64,000 bases of DNA from Pseudohalocynthiibacter aestuariivivens (GCF_011040495.1 NZ_CP049037.1:2914001-2978000); one strand, 5' to 3'; shown: positions 16,542 through 26,076, counted from the first letter of the stretch. The notes: generated by a model not told the origin, from the letters alone. Program-made: numbers and translations.

Positions 16542-18317
16542 ATGAAAATGACCACCGAAGAAGCTTTTGTCAAAACACTACAAATGCACGGGATCGAACA
16601 TGCGTTTGGCATCATCGGCTCTGCTTTTATGCCGATTTCGGATATTTTCCCAGATGCGGGCATCACGTTCTGGGACTGCGCGCATGAGGGGTCGGGCGGG
16701 ATGATGGCCGACGGGTACACTCGGGCGACTGGAAAAATGTCGATGATGATCGCGCAGAACGGGCCGGGCATTGCCAATTTCGTGACCGCGGTAAAAACGG
16801 CATACTGGAACCATTCTCCGCTCTTGCTGGTCACGCCACAAGCCGCAAACAAGACGCTGGGACAGGGTGGATTTCAGGAAATCGAACAGATGAACATGTT
16901 CGCGGACTGCGTTGCCTATCAGGAAGAGGTGCGCGATGCATCCCGTGTGGCCGAAGTGCTGAATCGGGTGATCCTGAACGCCAAGCGTGCCAGTGCGCCC
17001 GCGCAGATCAACATGCCGCGCGATTTCTGGACGCAGGTGATCGACATCGACCTGCCGCAGATTGTCGAATTCGAACGCCCCGGTGGAGGTGAGACGGCAC
17101 TGAACGAGGCGGCTGAAATGCTGTCGAACGCCAAGTTCCCGGTCATTCTGAACGGGGCTGGTGTGGTTCTGGGTGGGGCCATCGACACGTCAATAGCACT
17201 GGCCGAGCGTTTGGATGCGCCAGTCTGTGTCGGCTATCAGCATAATGATGCCTTTCCCGGCTCGCATCCCCTGTTCGCCGGGCCGCTGGGCTATAACGGG
17301 TCCAAGGCGGGTATGGAGCTGATCAGCAAGGCGGATGTGGTTCTGGCGCTGGGCACACGGCTGAACCCGTTTTCGACTCTGCCAGGATATGGAATCGACT
17401 ACTGGCCCAAGGACGCCAAGATTATTCAGGTCGACATTAACCCCGATCGCATCGGGCTGACCAAGAAGGTCAGCGTGGGCATCATCGGCGACGCCAAGAA
17501 AGTGGCCACTTCGATCATGGCCAAACTGACGGATGATGCGGGTGACGCAGGCCGTGAAGAGCGCAAAGCACTCATCGCCAAGACCAAATCGGCATGGGCG
17601 CAGGAACTGACCTCGATGGATCACGAGCAGGACGATCCGGGCACCACATGGAACGAGCGCGCGCGCGGTGCCAAACCTGACTGGCTGAGCCCGCGCAAGG
17701 CATGGCGCGCGATTCAGTCCGCGTTGCCCAAGGAAGCGATCATCAGTTCGGACATCGGCAATAACTGTGCCATCGGCAATGCCTATCCCAGCTTTGAGGC
17801 GGGGCGCAAATATCTGGCACCCGGTCTCTTTGGACCCTGTGGCTATGGCCTGCCATCGGTCGTCGGTGCCAAGATAGGCTGCCCGGATGTGCCGGTCGTC
17901 GGTTTCTCGGGTGACGGCGCGTTCGGCATCGCGGTGACGGAACTCACCGCCATTGGTCGCGAGGAATGGCCCGCGATTACCCAGATCGTATTCCGCAACT
18001 ATCAGTGGGGTGCGGAAAAGCGCAACTCTACCCTGTGGTATGACGATAATTTTGTCGGGACCGAGCTGGACGAACAGGTCAGCTATGCCGGGATCGCAAC
18101 GGCTTGCGGGCTAAAAGGTGTGGTCGCGCGTACTCAGGACGAACTGACCGATGCCCTCGCACAGGCGATCAAAGACCAGATGGAAAACGGCGTGACCACG
18201 CTGATCGAGGCGATGATCAATCAGGAACTGGGAGAGCCATTCCGCCGTGACGCGATGAAAGCGCCGGTGGCGGTGGCAGGCATCAGCAAGGACGACATGC
18301 GCCCGCAGCAGGTCTGA
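16542..18317 (+). CDS. xsc: Sulfoacetaldehyde acetyltransferase
   Basis: A 591-residue thiamine-diphosphate enzyme that converts sulfoacetaldehyde and phosphate to acetyl phosphate and sulfite in the cytoplasm. It has the acetolactate-synthase layout: N-terminal Pyr domain (HGIEHAFGIIGSAFMPISDI, CAHEGSGGMMADGYTRATG, with the ThDP glutamate in AHEG), a central domain, and a C-terminal PP domain with GDGAFGIAVTEL...NYQWGAEK. IIGSAFMPISD and the length are typical of Xsc. ATG 16542 is preferred over 16503 because GAGGA lies just upstream. It is followed by ackA, so acetyl phosphate is likely used for ATP. Confidence 0.93.
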   Translation: MKMTTEEAFVKTLQMHGIEHAFGIIGSAFMPISDIFPDAGITFWDCAHEGSGGMMADGYTRATGKMSMMIAQNGPGIANFVTAVKTAYWNHSPLLLVTPQAANKTLGQGGFQEIEQMNMFADCVAYQEEVRDASRVAEVLNRVILNAKRASAPAQINMPRDFWTQVIDIDLPQIVEFERPGGGETALNEAAEMLSNAKFPVILNGAGVVLGGAIDTSIALAERLDAPVCVGYQHNDAFPGSHPLFAGPLGYNGSKAGMELISKADVVLALGTRLNPFSTLPGYGIDYWPKDAKIIQVDINPDRIGLTKKVSVGIIGDAKKVATSIMAKLTDDAGDAGREERKALIAKTKSAWAQELTSMDHEQDDPGTTWNERARGAKPDWLSPRKAWRAIQSALPKEAIISSDIGNNCAIGNAYPSFEAGRKYLAPGLFGPCGYGLPSVVGAKIGCPDVPVVGFSGDGAFGIAVTELTAIGREEWPAITQIVFRNYQWGAEKRNSTLWYDDNFVGTELDEQVSYAGIATACGLKGVVARTQDELTDALAQAIKDQMENGVTTLIEAMINQELGEPFRRDAMKAPVAVAGISKDDMRPQQV

Positions 18318-18321
18318 TGTG

Positions 18322-19470
18322 ATGTCGGCTGCTGCGAATTCAGGGATGATCCTCGTTTTGAACGCGGGATCGTCCTCGATCAAATTCGCCCTTTATGATC
18401 AGAGTTTGGAACGGGTACTGTCGGGGATCGCGGACGAGATCGGCGGCGCGTCCTCGCTCTGTGTCGGGTCAGACCGCAAGTTGGTCGGGCTGCCGGATCA
18501 CGCGGCAGCACTGTCTGTCATCCTCGATAATCTACCAGTGCAGGTGGGGGATCTGTCTGCGGTGGGGCATCGTGTTGTGCATGGCGGTAGCGACCTGACG
18601 GCACCGTGTCGTGTGACCCCCGCAGTCCGGGACCGGATCAAGGCAAATTCGGCGCTGGCGCCATTGCACAATCCGCATAACCTTGCAGCCATTGATCGAC
18701 TGACTGCCCTCGTCCCAGAAGTGCCGCAGGTGGCCTGCTTTGATACAGCGTTTCACGCGACTAATCCATCTGTCGCTGTACAATACGCGGTGCCGCCGGA
18801 CGTTACCGCGCGTGGTATACGGCGTTATGGGTTTCACGGGCTGTCCTATGCAGGGCTGGTTGCGTCCGTGCGACATGCGACCGGCACGCCGTTGCCAACC
18901 CGGTTATTGGCGCTGCATCTGGGCAACGGGGTTTCGCTCTGTGCGATTCACGAGGGAAAGTCAGTTGCCTGCACCATGGGGTATTCGCCGGTGAGTGGTC
19001 TAACCATGGGGACGCGCGTGGGCGAGATTGATGCCAATGCGGTTCTGCGGCTGGTCGAGGAGGACGGCATTGATGCAACGAGTGGGTTGTTGAACCACGA
19101 AAGCGGGTTAAGGGGTCTGTCTGGCGGGGTGTCGGACATGCGTGCGCTGCTCGCGGAGGACACCGAAGTGGCCCGTTTTGCCGTCGCGCATTTCTGCTAT
19201 TGGGTCGCACGGCAGGCGGGATCGATGATGGCTGCCATGGGAGGGGTGGATGCCATCGCCTTTACCGGCGGGATCGGAGAAAACGGCTCGGACATACGCC
19301 AGCGTATTTTGGCGGCGTTGGATTGGGCGGGCGCCACCTTGGACGTCGATGCCAATGCGTTGCATGCTACAGTGATCAGCCTCTGCGATGCTGCGATCCC
19401 GGTCTGGATCATACCGGCGGATGAAGAACGCCAGATCGCGCGCCATGTCAGTGAGGTATTGGCGGCCTGA
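18322..19470 (+). CDS. ackA: Acetate kinase
   Basis: A 382-residue acetate/propionate-family kinase: acetyl phosphate + ADP to acetate + ATP. Motifs are ILVLNAGSSSIKF at the start, VGHRVVHGG, ACFDTAFH, RRYGFHGLSY (family signature) and AFTGGIGENGSDIR. It begins 4 bases after the xsc stop; a GTG at 18319 is an alternative start. In many taurine clusters the gene beside xsc is pta, giving acetyl-CoA directly. Here a kinase takes the place, so ATP is made and acetate must be re-activated elsewhere. Confidence 0.9.
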   Translation: MSAAANSGMILVLNAGSSSIKFALYDQSLERVLSGIADEIGGASSLCVGSDRKLVGLPDHAAALSVILDNLPVQVGDLSAVGHRVVHGGSDLTAPCRVTPAVRDRIKANSALAPLHNPHNLAAIDRLTALVPEVPQVACFDTAFHATNPSVAVQYAVPPDVTARGIRRYGFHGLSYAGLVASVRHATGTPLPTRLLALHLGNGVSLCAIHEGKSVACTMGYSPVSGLTMGTRVGEIDANAVLRLVEEDGIDATSGLLNHESGLRGLSGGVSDMRALLAEDTEVARFAVAHFCYWVARQAGSMMAAMGGVDAIAFTGGIGENGSDIRQRILAALDWAGATLDVDANALHATVISLCDAAIPVWIIPADEERQIARHVSEVLAA

Positions 19471-19602
19471 GCCGTAGCCGCGTCAGTGTGCCGGGTGTGT
19501 GAGCTAAGCCCACCTGAGGGGCTGCATAAGAGTTTAGGAAAAGGGGTCGTCTGCGCGTGCGGCGTGGCCTAACGTAACAGCCGGAAGAGACAGGAAGCCT
19601 AC

Positions 19603-22431
19603 ATGACGCAAAATCCTCCGAAACTCGACACCTCGCCACCGGTTTCGGACGAAGTGCGCCGCACCACCTGTTACATGTGCGCCTGCCGTTGCGGCATCAA
19701 TGTGCATATGAAGGATGGCAAGGTCGCCTATATCGAGGGCAATCGAGATCATCCGGTCAACAAAGGCGTTCTATGCGCCAAGGGCAGTGCTGGCATCATG
19801 CAGGTCAATGCACCCTCGCGCCTGCACGCGCCGCTGAAACGGGTCGGCCCGCGCGGGTCGGGCGAATTCGAGGAAATCAGCTGGGACGAAGCACTGGACC
19901 TCGCGACCGACTGGCTCGCGCCCATTCGACAGAAGAACCCCGAGAAACTGGCGTTTTTCACCGGGCGCGATCAGAGCCAGAGTTTTACCAGCCTGTGGGC
20001 GCAGAGTTTTGGTACACCTAACTATGCTGCGCATGGCGGATTCTGTTCGGTCAACATGGCGGCGGCTGGCATTTATACGATGGGCGGCGCATTCTGGGAG
20101 TTTGGCCAGCCCGATTGGGATCATACGAAGCTGTTCATGCTGTTTGGTGTGGCCGAGGATCATGACAGCAACCCGATCAAGATGGGATTGGGCAAGATCA
20201 AGGCGCGCGGTGCGCGGGTGATCGGGGTCAACCCGATCCGCACCGGTTATAACGCGATTGCCGACGATTGGGTTGGAATCACGCCGGGCACCGATGGGCT
20301 GTTTATCCTGTCATTGATCCACGAGCTGATGAAGGCGGGCAAGATCGATCTTGATTACCTCGCGCGCTACACCAACGCGCCGGTGCTGTTGAATGGCGAT
20401 CCGAAATCACCTGAATTCGGCCTGTTCCTGCGCGACGATAACGGCAAGCCGCTGGTGATCGACCGCAGAACGGGCAAGTTGGCGGTGTTCGATCAGCCCG
20501 GCATACGCCCCGATCTGGGTGCTACGCACCGCGCCGCTGGCGTCACGCACCGCCCGGTGATGCATCTGATGGCCGAACGCTATCTGGATAAACAATACGC
20601 TCCGGAAGCGGTGGCTGAGCGGTGTGGCATCAAGCCGGAGAAGATCAAGGCAATCGCAGCCGAGATCGCGCGCGTTGCCTTTGACGAGGCGTTCGATCTG
20701 GATATTGAGTGGACAGATTTTCGTGGCGAGACGCATAAGACGATGCAAGGCCGCCCGGTCAGCTTTCATGCGATGCGGGGGATTTCGGCACATTCCAACG
20801 GGTTCCAGACCTGCCGCGCGCTGCACGTATTGCAGATCATCCTTGGCACCGTCGAAGTGCCCGGCGGTTTCCGGTTCAAACCGCCATATCCAAAGCCGGC
20901 CAGCGCCCACCCCAAGCCGCATGTCGGCGTGAATGCCGGCGCACCGCTAAACGGGCCCCATCTGGGCTTTGTGCAAGGGCCAGAAGATTTAGCCCTGAAG
21001 GATGACGGTACGGCCGCACGTATCGATAAGGCGTTCACTTGGGAAAACCCGATGTCGAGCCACGGGATGATGCATATGGTCATCTCGAACGCGCATGCAG
21101 GCGATCCGTACAAGATCGACACCCTCTTTCTCTACATGGCGAATATGTCATGGAATTCCTCAATGAACACGGCCGGCACGATGGAGATGCTGACGGACAC
21201 GGATGAGAATGGCGATTATGTGATCCCGCGCGTCATCTATTCAGATGCCTACAGCTCGGAAATGGTCGCCTATGCTGATCTGATCCTGCCTGATGCCACA
21301 TATCTGGAGCGCCATGACTGCATTTCGCTACTGGACCGGCCGATTTGCGAAGCGGATGCTGCCGCTGACGCGATCCGCTGGCCGGTGATCGAGCCGGATA
21401 GAGATGTGCGCGGGTTTCAATCGGTCCTGTGCGAATTGGGCGCGCGTCTGGGCCTGCCGGCTTTTACCGATGCGGACGGCAGCCAGAAATACGAAGATTA
21501 CGCTGATTACATCACCAATCACGAACGACGCCCCGGCATCGGCCCGCTGGCGGGCTGGCGGATGGGTGAAAATGGGTTGCAGCATGGGCGCGGCAGTCCG
21601 AACGCGGCACAACTTGATGCCTATATCAAGAATGGCGGATTCTTTGCCGAGCACATTCCGGAGGGCGCGAACTACTACAAACCGTGGAACACCGCCTATC
21701 AGGATTGGGCTGTGGGGATGGGGCTGTTTGACAGCCCGCAGCCCTACATCTTTGATCTATATGTTGAGCCGATGCGTAAATTTCAGCTGGCTGCAGAAGG
21801 ACATGGCGACCGGCAACCACCCGATCACCTGCGTGATCGGATCAAGCAGACGCTTGACCCACTGCCGCGCTGGTATCCGGCGCTGGAGGACGCGCATGTT
21901 GACACAGGCGAATACCCCATTCATGCCCTGACCCAACGCCCGATGGCCATGTATCACAGCTGGGGCACGCAGAATGCATGGCTACGCCAGATCCATGGGC
22001 GCAATCCGCTCTATGTGCCGACCAAAATCTGGCAGGCCAACGGATTTGTCGAAGGTGACTGGGCGCGCGTCAGCTCGCATCACGGCGACATCACGGTGCC
22101 GGTTGCGCATATGGCGGCGCTGAACGAAAACACCGTCTGGACGTGGAATGCGATTGGCAAGCGCAAGGGCGCCTGGGCGCTGGACGAAGATGCGCCCGAG
22201 GCGAACGAGGGGTTCTTGTTGAACCACCTCATCCACGAACTGCTGCCCGAACGCGGCGATGGCATGCGTTGGTCTAATTCGGATCCGGTGACGGGGCAGG
22301 CGGCGTGGTTCGATCTGCGCGTCAAGATCGAAAAGGTGCAGGCCCCGCAAGAAGCCAAGCCAGCATTCAGCCCACTCAAATCACCCGTCGGAACGGGGCC
22401 GGATACGCTGGTCTGGAAGGTGGGGAAATGA
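19603..22431 (+). CDS. soeA: Sulfite dehydrogenase (quinone), molybdopterin subunit SoeA
   Basis: A 942-residue molybdopterin oxidoreductase of the DMSO-reductase family. An N-terminal [4Fe-4S] motif (CYMCACRCG...VLCAKG) precedes the Mo-bisMGD domains; a Cys near residue 148 (GGFCSVN) is placed to bind Mo. The C-terminal domain has TQRPMAMYHSWGTQNAWLRQ. No Tat signal is present, which fits the cytoplasmic SoeABC enzyme and not periplasmic homologues such as PsrA. Position after xsc-ackA supports oxidation of the sulfite released by Xsc. Ribosome site AGGAAG. It overlaps a small reading frame by ATGA. Confidence 0.87.
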   Translation: MTQNPPKLDTSPPVSDEVRRTTCYMCACRCGINVHMKDGKVAYIEGNRDHPVNKGVLCAKGSAGIMQVNAPSRLHAPLKRVGPRGSGEFEEISWDEALDLATDWLAPIRQKNPEKLAFFTGRDQSQSFTSLWAQSFGTPNYAAHGGFCSVNMAAAGIYTMGGAFWEFGQPDWDHTKLFMLFGVAEDHDSNPIKMGLGKIKARGARVIGVNPIRTGYNAIADDWVGITPGTDGLFILSLIHELMKAGKIDLDYLARYTNAPVLLNGDPKSPEFGLFLRDDNGKPLVIDRRTGKLAVFDQPGIRPDLGATHRAAGVTHRPVMHLMAERYLDKQYAPEAVAERCGIKPEKIKAIAAEIARVAFDEAFDLDIEWTDFRGETHKTMQGRPVSFHAMRGISAHSNGFQTCRALHVLQIILGTVEVPGGFRFKPPYPKPASAHPKPHVGVNAGAPLNGPHLGFVQGPEDLALKDDGTAARIDKAFTWENPMSSHGMMHMVISNAHAGDPYKIDTLFLYMANMSWNSSMNTAGTMEMLTDTDENGDYVIPRVIYSDAYSSEMVAYADLILPDATYLERHDCISLLDRPICEADAAADAIRWPVIEPDRDVRGFQSVLCELGARLGLPAFTDADGSQKYEDYADYITNHERRPGIGPLAGWRMGENGLQHGRGSPNAAQLDAYIKNGGFFAEHIPEGANYYKPWNTAYQDWAVGMGLFDSPQPYIFDLYVEPMRKFQLAAEGHGDRQPPDHLRDRIKQTLDPLPRWYPALEDAHVDTGEYPIHALTQRPMAMYHSWGTQNAWLRQIHGRNPLYVPTKIWQANGFVEGDWARVSSHHGDITVPVAHMAALNENTVWTWNAIGKRKGAWALDEDAPEANEGFLLNHLIHELLPERGDGMRWSNSDPVTGQAAWFDLRVKIEKVQAPQEAKPAFSPLKSPVGTGPDTLVWKVGK

Positions 22432-22541
22432 AGCATCTTCTGACCGAAAATATACCGGGGGACGTTGAGAAACCTCCTGTCGTTCAACGCTGGGGGCTGG
22501 CCCCCGTGCACGCCCTGACAAAGCATGGAGCGCCAACATGA
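22428..22541 (+). CDS. Possible 37-residue protein between soeA and soeB
   Basis: ATG 22428 overlaps the soeA stop (ATGA) and the TGA at 22539 overlaps the soeB start (ATGA). The peptide begins MKHLLTENIPGDVEKPP and ends HALTKHGAPT; no family recognised. AAGGTGGGG upstream could bind ribosomes. The region also holds a GGGGGCTGGCCCCC-like hairpin, and soeB has its own GGAG site, so the frame may be only a spacer read by coupled ribosomes. Conservation would decide. Confidence 0.35.
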   Translation: MKHLLTENIPGDVEKPPVVQRWGLAPVHALTKHGAPT

Positions 22542-23302
22542 CCACGCTTCCTCAAACAACGAAAAAGAAGCTCGGGCTGGTGATCGACCTCGACACCTGT
22601 GTGGGATGCCATGCGTGTGTGATCAGTTGCAAAGGCTGGAATACCGAGAATTATGGCGCACCTTTGAGTGATCAGGACCCGTACGGCGCCGCGCCATCGG
22701 GCACGTTCCTGAACCGCGTACACAGCTATGAAGTGCAGCCGCTGGCAACCTCTGCAATGCCGCACCCGGCAGCGCAGCTGGTCCATTTTCCGAAATCCTG
22801 CCTGCATTGCGAGGATGCGCCTTGTGTGACGGTCTGCCCGACCGGAGCCAGCTATAAACGGGTCGAGGATGGGATTGTTCTGGTCAATGAAAGCGATTGC
22901 ATCGGATGCGGGTTATGCGCGTGGGCATGCCCCTACGGCGCGCGCGAGATGGATGCCGAGGAAGGTGTGATGAAGAAATGCACGCTTTGCGTTGACCGGA
23001 TTTACAATGAAAACCTGCCGGAGGTGGATCGCGAGCCAGCCTGTGTGCGCACCTGTCCTGCGGGCGCGCGGCATTTCGGCGATTTTGCCGATCCGGACAG
23101 CAACGTGAGCCGACTGACGGCCGAACGTGGTGGCATGGACCTGATGCCCGAACAGGGCACGAAACCTGTCAATCAATACCTGCCGCCCCGCCCCAAGGAC
23201 CAGATGGATCAAATTGATGTGCTGGCCCCGTATCTGGAAACGGTAGTGGACGAACCGACGGGCTTTCTTGGCTGGCTTGATCGTACACTGGAGAAACTCT
23301 AA
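22538..23302 (+). CDS. soeB: Sulfite dehydrogenase iron-sulfur subunit SoeB
   Basis: A 254-residue ferredoxin-type subunit with four cysteine clusters: CVGCHACVISC, CLHCEDAPCVTVCP, CIGCGLCAWACPYG and CTLC...CVRTCPAGA. This is the NrfC/DmsB-like layout that carries electrons from the molybdenum subunit to the membrane anchor. The ATG has GGAG 8 bases upstream. Its stop overlaps the soeC start (TAATG). Cytoplasmic face of the inner membrane. The identification as Soe and not another DmsB-like protein rests on the xsc-ackA context. Confidence 0.87.
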   Translation: MTTLPQTTKKKLGLVIDLDTCVGCHACVISCKGWNTENYGAPLSDQDPYGAAPSGTFLNRVHSYEVQPLATSAMPHPAAQLVHFPKSCLHCEDAPCVTVCPTGASYKRVEDGIVLVNESDCIGCGLCAWACPYGAREMDAEEGVMKKCTLCVDRIYNENLPEVDREPACVRTCPAGARHFGDFADPDSNVSRLTAERGGMDLMPEQGTKPVNQYLPPRPKDQMDQIDVLAPYLETVVDEPTGFLGWLDRTLEKL

Positions 23303-24183
23303 TGCATCCGGCACCGTCTGTTATCGTCTTTACCACCCTGTCGGGGCTGGGTTTCGGTCTGCTGTTCTGGTTGGGGATCGGATTGCCCGATGTAAGTGGC
23401 TGGACAGCCTTTGCATTTTTCGTGATTGCCTATCTGTTGGCCGTTGGCGGACTGATTTCATCGACCTTTCACCTGGGTCACCCGGAGCGGGCATTGAAAG
23501 CATTTACGCAATGGCGCTCGTCCTGGCTGAGCCGGGAGGGATGGGCCGCAGTCATGGCGCTGGTGGCGATGGGGGTATTCGGCGCTGGGCTGGTGTTCCT
23601 GGACGAGCGTTGGAGCGTGATGGGTTGGGTCGGCGCAGTGCTGTCTCTGGGCACGGTTTATACTACATCGATGATCTACGGCCAGATGAAGACAATTCCA
23701 CGCTGGAAAACACCGCTGACGTCGGCGCTCTATCTGGCGATTGCACTGGCGGGGGGCGCGCTGTTGGCGGGGCAAGTTACATTCGCGCTGATCCTGCTGC
23801 CGGTGGCCGCAGTGGTGCAAGTGCTGTGGTGGCGACATGGCGATGGGGCATTGGCCGCGAGCGGGACAAATTTGGCGACTGCGACGAGGCTGGCCAAGGA
23901 TGGCGCAACCGTGCGCGCGTTCGAACCGCCACATACCGGAACCAACTACTTGTTGCGTGAGTTCGTGCATGTGATCGGCCGTAAACATGCGCAAAAGCTG
24001 CGGTTGTTCGCACTTGGGGCAGGCTATGTCCTGCCAGTCGTCTTGCTGTTGTTACCGTTCGCGCATCTGTTTGCGCTGCTAGCGGTTGTGAGCCATCTGG
24101 CAGGCGTCGCGGCCTCGCGCTGGTTGTTCTTTGCGGAAGCCGAGCATGTGGTCGGGCTATACTATGGGAAGCGAGACGCGTGA
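23302..24183 (+). CDS. soeC: Sulfite dehydrogenase membrane anchor SoeC
   Basis: A 293-residue DmsC-like anchor with about eight membrane helices, e.g. SGLGFGLLFWLGIGLPDVSG, AFAFFVIAYLLAVGGLIS and GYVLPVVLLLLPFAHLFAL. STFHLGHPERALKAF is the conserved first-loop motif of DmsC proteins. It should pass electrons from SoeB to the quinone pool. Coupled to soeB by a TAATG overlap and last in the operon; a structured repeat follows, then convergent rpsA. Confidence 0.87.
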   Translation: MHPAPSVIVFTTLSGLGFGLLFWLGIGLPDVSGWTAFAFFVIAYLLAVGGLISSTFHLGHPERALKAFTQWRSSWLSREGWAAVMALVAMGVFGAGLVFLDERWSVMGWVGAVLSLGTVYTTSMIYGQMKTIPRWKTPLTSALYLAIALAGGALLAGQVTFALILLPVAAVVQVLWWRHGDGALAASGTNLATATRLAKDGATVRAFEPPHTGTNYLLREFVHVIGRKHAQKLRLFALGAGYVLPVVLLLLPFAHLFALLAVVSHLAGVAASRWLFFAEAEHVVGLYYGKRDA

Positions 24184-24239
24184 CCTGATTGAGCGCGTCT
24201 GCGCCGCGCGCATTTTCACTATTTGCGTTCACGCAGTTG

Positions 24240-24308
24240 GGGGCTTTGCCCCACGTTGAAAATTTGGGAAATTTTCAACGCTCCCCAGGGTATTTACACA
24301 AGAAAAAG
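24240..24308 (+). repeat. Structured intergenic repeat, copy B (after soeC)
   Basis: GGGGC-TTT-GCCCC (24240-24252), then a perfect 12-base stem CGTTGAAAATTT / AAATTTTCAACG around GGG (24254-24280), then CTCCCCAGGGTATTTACAC and AAGAAAAAG. Same order as copy A. No T-run follows the stem, so it is not an ordinary terminator, though the stem could still protect or end the soe mRNA. Confidence 0.65.
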
Positions 24309-24336
24309 CACAGGTTCTGTGATGGTTCTGCGTATG

Positions 24337-24366
24337 AAAAAGGCCCCGCCGGGTGAGGGCGGAGCC
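24337..24366 (-). terminator. Terminator of rpsA
   Basis: On the minus strand GGCTCCGCC-CTCACCC-GGCGGGGCC followed by TTTTT: a nine-pair stem with one mismatch, 28 bases after the rpsA stop. Confidence 0.85.
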
Positions 24367-24393
24367 TAGTGTATTTTCTAACCTAGCGGACGA

Positions 24394-26076
24394 TCAATCG
24401 TCGCTTGGTTTCAGCGCGGCGCCGAGGATATCGCCAAGCGATGCGCCGGAGTCCGAGCTGCCATATTGTTCGACGGCTTCTTTTTCTTCGGCGATCTCAC
24501 GAGCCTTGATCGACAGACCCAGACGGCGGGTCTTGCTGTCGACATTGGTCACGCGCACGTCGACCTTATTGCCGACAGAGAAGCGATCGGGACGCTGTTC
24601 GGCGCGGTCACGGCTGAGGTCGGAACGACGAATGAACGACTTCATGCCCTCGTATTCGACCTCGACGCCGCCATCCTCGATCGACGTGACCTCGACCGTG
24701 ATGATCGAGCCGCGTTTGACGCCGCCAACGGCTTCGGCAAACTTGTCACCGCCGAGTGCCTTGATCGAAAGCGAGATGCGTTCCTTGTCAGTGTCGACTT
24801 CGGAAACGACCGCCTGAACGATATCGCCCTTGCGGAAGTTCTGGATCGCGTCTTCGCCGCGCTCGTCCCAGCTGATGTCGGAAAGGTGAACCATGCCGTC
24901 GATTTCGCCGTCGAGGCCGATGAACAGGCCGAATTCGGTGATGTTCTTGACTTCGCCTTCGACCTCGGTGCCTTCGGGGTGCGTTTCTGCAAACACTTCC
25001 CAAGGGTTGCGCATGGTCTGCTTGAGACCGAGCGACACGCGGCGTTTGGTCTGGTCAATTTCCAGTACCATGACTTCGACTTCCTGAGAGGTCGACACGA
25101 TCTTGCCGGGGTGCACGTTCTTCTTGGTCCAGCTCATTTCGCTGACGTGAACGAGGCCTTCGACGCCCGGCTCCAGTTCAACAAACGCACCATAGTCGGT
25201 GATGTTGGTTACGCGACCGGTGTGGGTCGATTCCAGCGGATACTTGGCTGCCACCAGATCCCACGGATCGTCCTGCAGCTGTTTCATGCCGAGGCTGATG
25301 CGGTGGGTTTCCTTGTTGATCTTGATGACTTGCACCTTGACCGTTTCGCCGATGGCGAGGATCTCGGACGGGTGGTTGACCCGGCGCCATGCCATGTCGG
25401 TCACGTGCAGCAGGCCGTCGACACCGCCGAGGTCCACGAACGCACCGTATTCGGTGATGTTCTTGACCACGCCGTCGACGTTCTGACCCTCGGTCAGGTT
25501 GCCGATGACTTCGGCACGCTGTTCCGCGCGGCTTTCTTCGAGGATTGCACGGCGCGAGACGACGATGTTGCCGCGGCGACGGTCCATTTTCAGGATCTGG
25601 AACGGCTGCTTGAGACCCATCAGCGGGCCGGCATCGCGCACGGGGCGTACATCGACCTGACTGCCGGGCAGGAAGGCCACGGCGCCGCCGAGATCGACGG
25701 TAAAGCCACCTTTGACACGGCCAAAGATCGCGCCTTCGACGCGGGCATCGTCGGCGTATGCTTTTTCCAGGCGGTCCCATGCTTCTTCGCGGCGAGCCAT
25801 TTCGCGGGAAATGACGGCTTCACCGCGAGAGTTCTCTGCCGAGCGCAGGAATACTTCGACTTCGTCGCCGACCGAAATATCTGGTGCTTCACCGGGATTT
25901 GCGAATTCTTTGAGCTCGACGCGGCCTTCCATCTTGTAGCCGACGTCGATGATGGCTTGGCCCGCTTCGACAGCGATGACTTTGCCTTTGACAACTGTAC
26001 CCTCTTCGGGCGTGTCCATTTCGAAGCTTTCGTTCAGGAGGGCTTCGAATTCCTCCATAGATGTGTTCTCAGCCAT
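24394..26076 (-). CDS. rpsA: 30S ribosomal protein S1
   Basis: A 560-residue protein with six S1/OB-fold repeats, which brings mRNA to the 30S subunit. Repeats are marked by GTVVKGKVIAVEAGQAIIDVG, GRVKGGFTVDLGGAVAFLPGS, VKNITEYGAFVDLGGVDGLLH, VTNITDYGAFVELEPGVEGLVH, VKNITEFGLFIGLDGEIDGMVH and a diverged last one. Length equals alphaproteobacterial S1. The start is ATG 26076 (MAENTSMEEF); the frame extends to a TTG at 26088. It follows cmk, the common order. ihfB, often the next gene, is absent here. Confidence 0.97.
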   Translation of the reverse strand: MAENTSMEEFEALLNESFEMDTPEEGTVVKGKVIAVEAGQAIIDVGYKMEGRVELKEFANPGEAPDISVGDEVEVFLRSAENSRGEAVISREMARREEAWDRLEKAYADDARVEGAIFGRVKGGFTVDLGGAVAFLPGSQVDVRPVRDAGPLMGLKQPFQILKMDRRRGNIVVSRRAILEESRAEQRAEVIGNLTEGQNVDGVVKNITEYGAFVDLGGVDGLLHVTDMAWRRVNHPSEILAIGETVKVQVIKINKETHRISLGMKQLQDDPWDLVAAKYPLESTHTGRVTNITDYGAFVELEPGVEGLVHVSEMSWTKKNVHPGKIVSTSQEVEVMVLEIDQTKRRVSLGLKQTMRNPWEVFAETHPEGTEVEGEVKNITEFGLFIGLDGEIDGMVHLSDISWDERGEDAIQNFRKGDIVQAVVSEVDTDKERISLSIKALGGDKFAEAVGGVKRGSIITVEVTSIEDGGVEVEYEGMKSFIRRSDLSRDRAEQRPDRFSVGNKVDVRVTNVDSKTRRLGLSIKAREIAEEKEAVEQYGSSDSGASLGDILGAALKPSDD

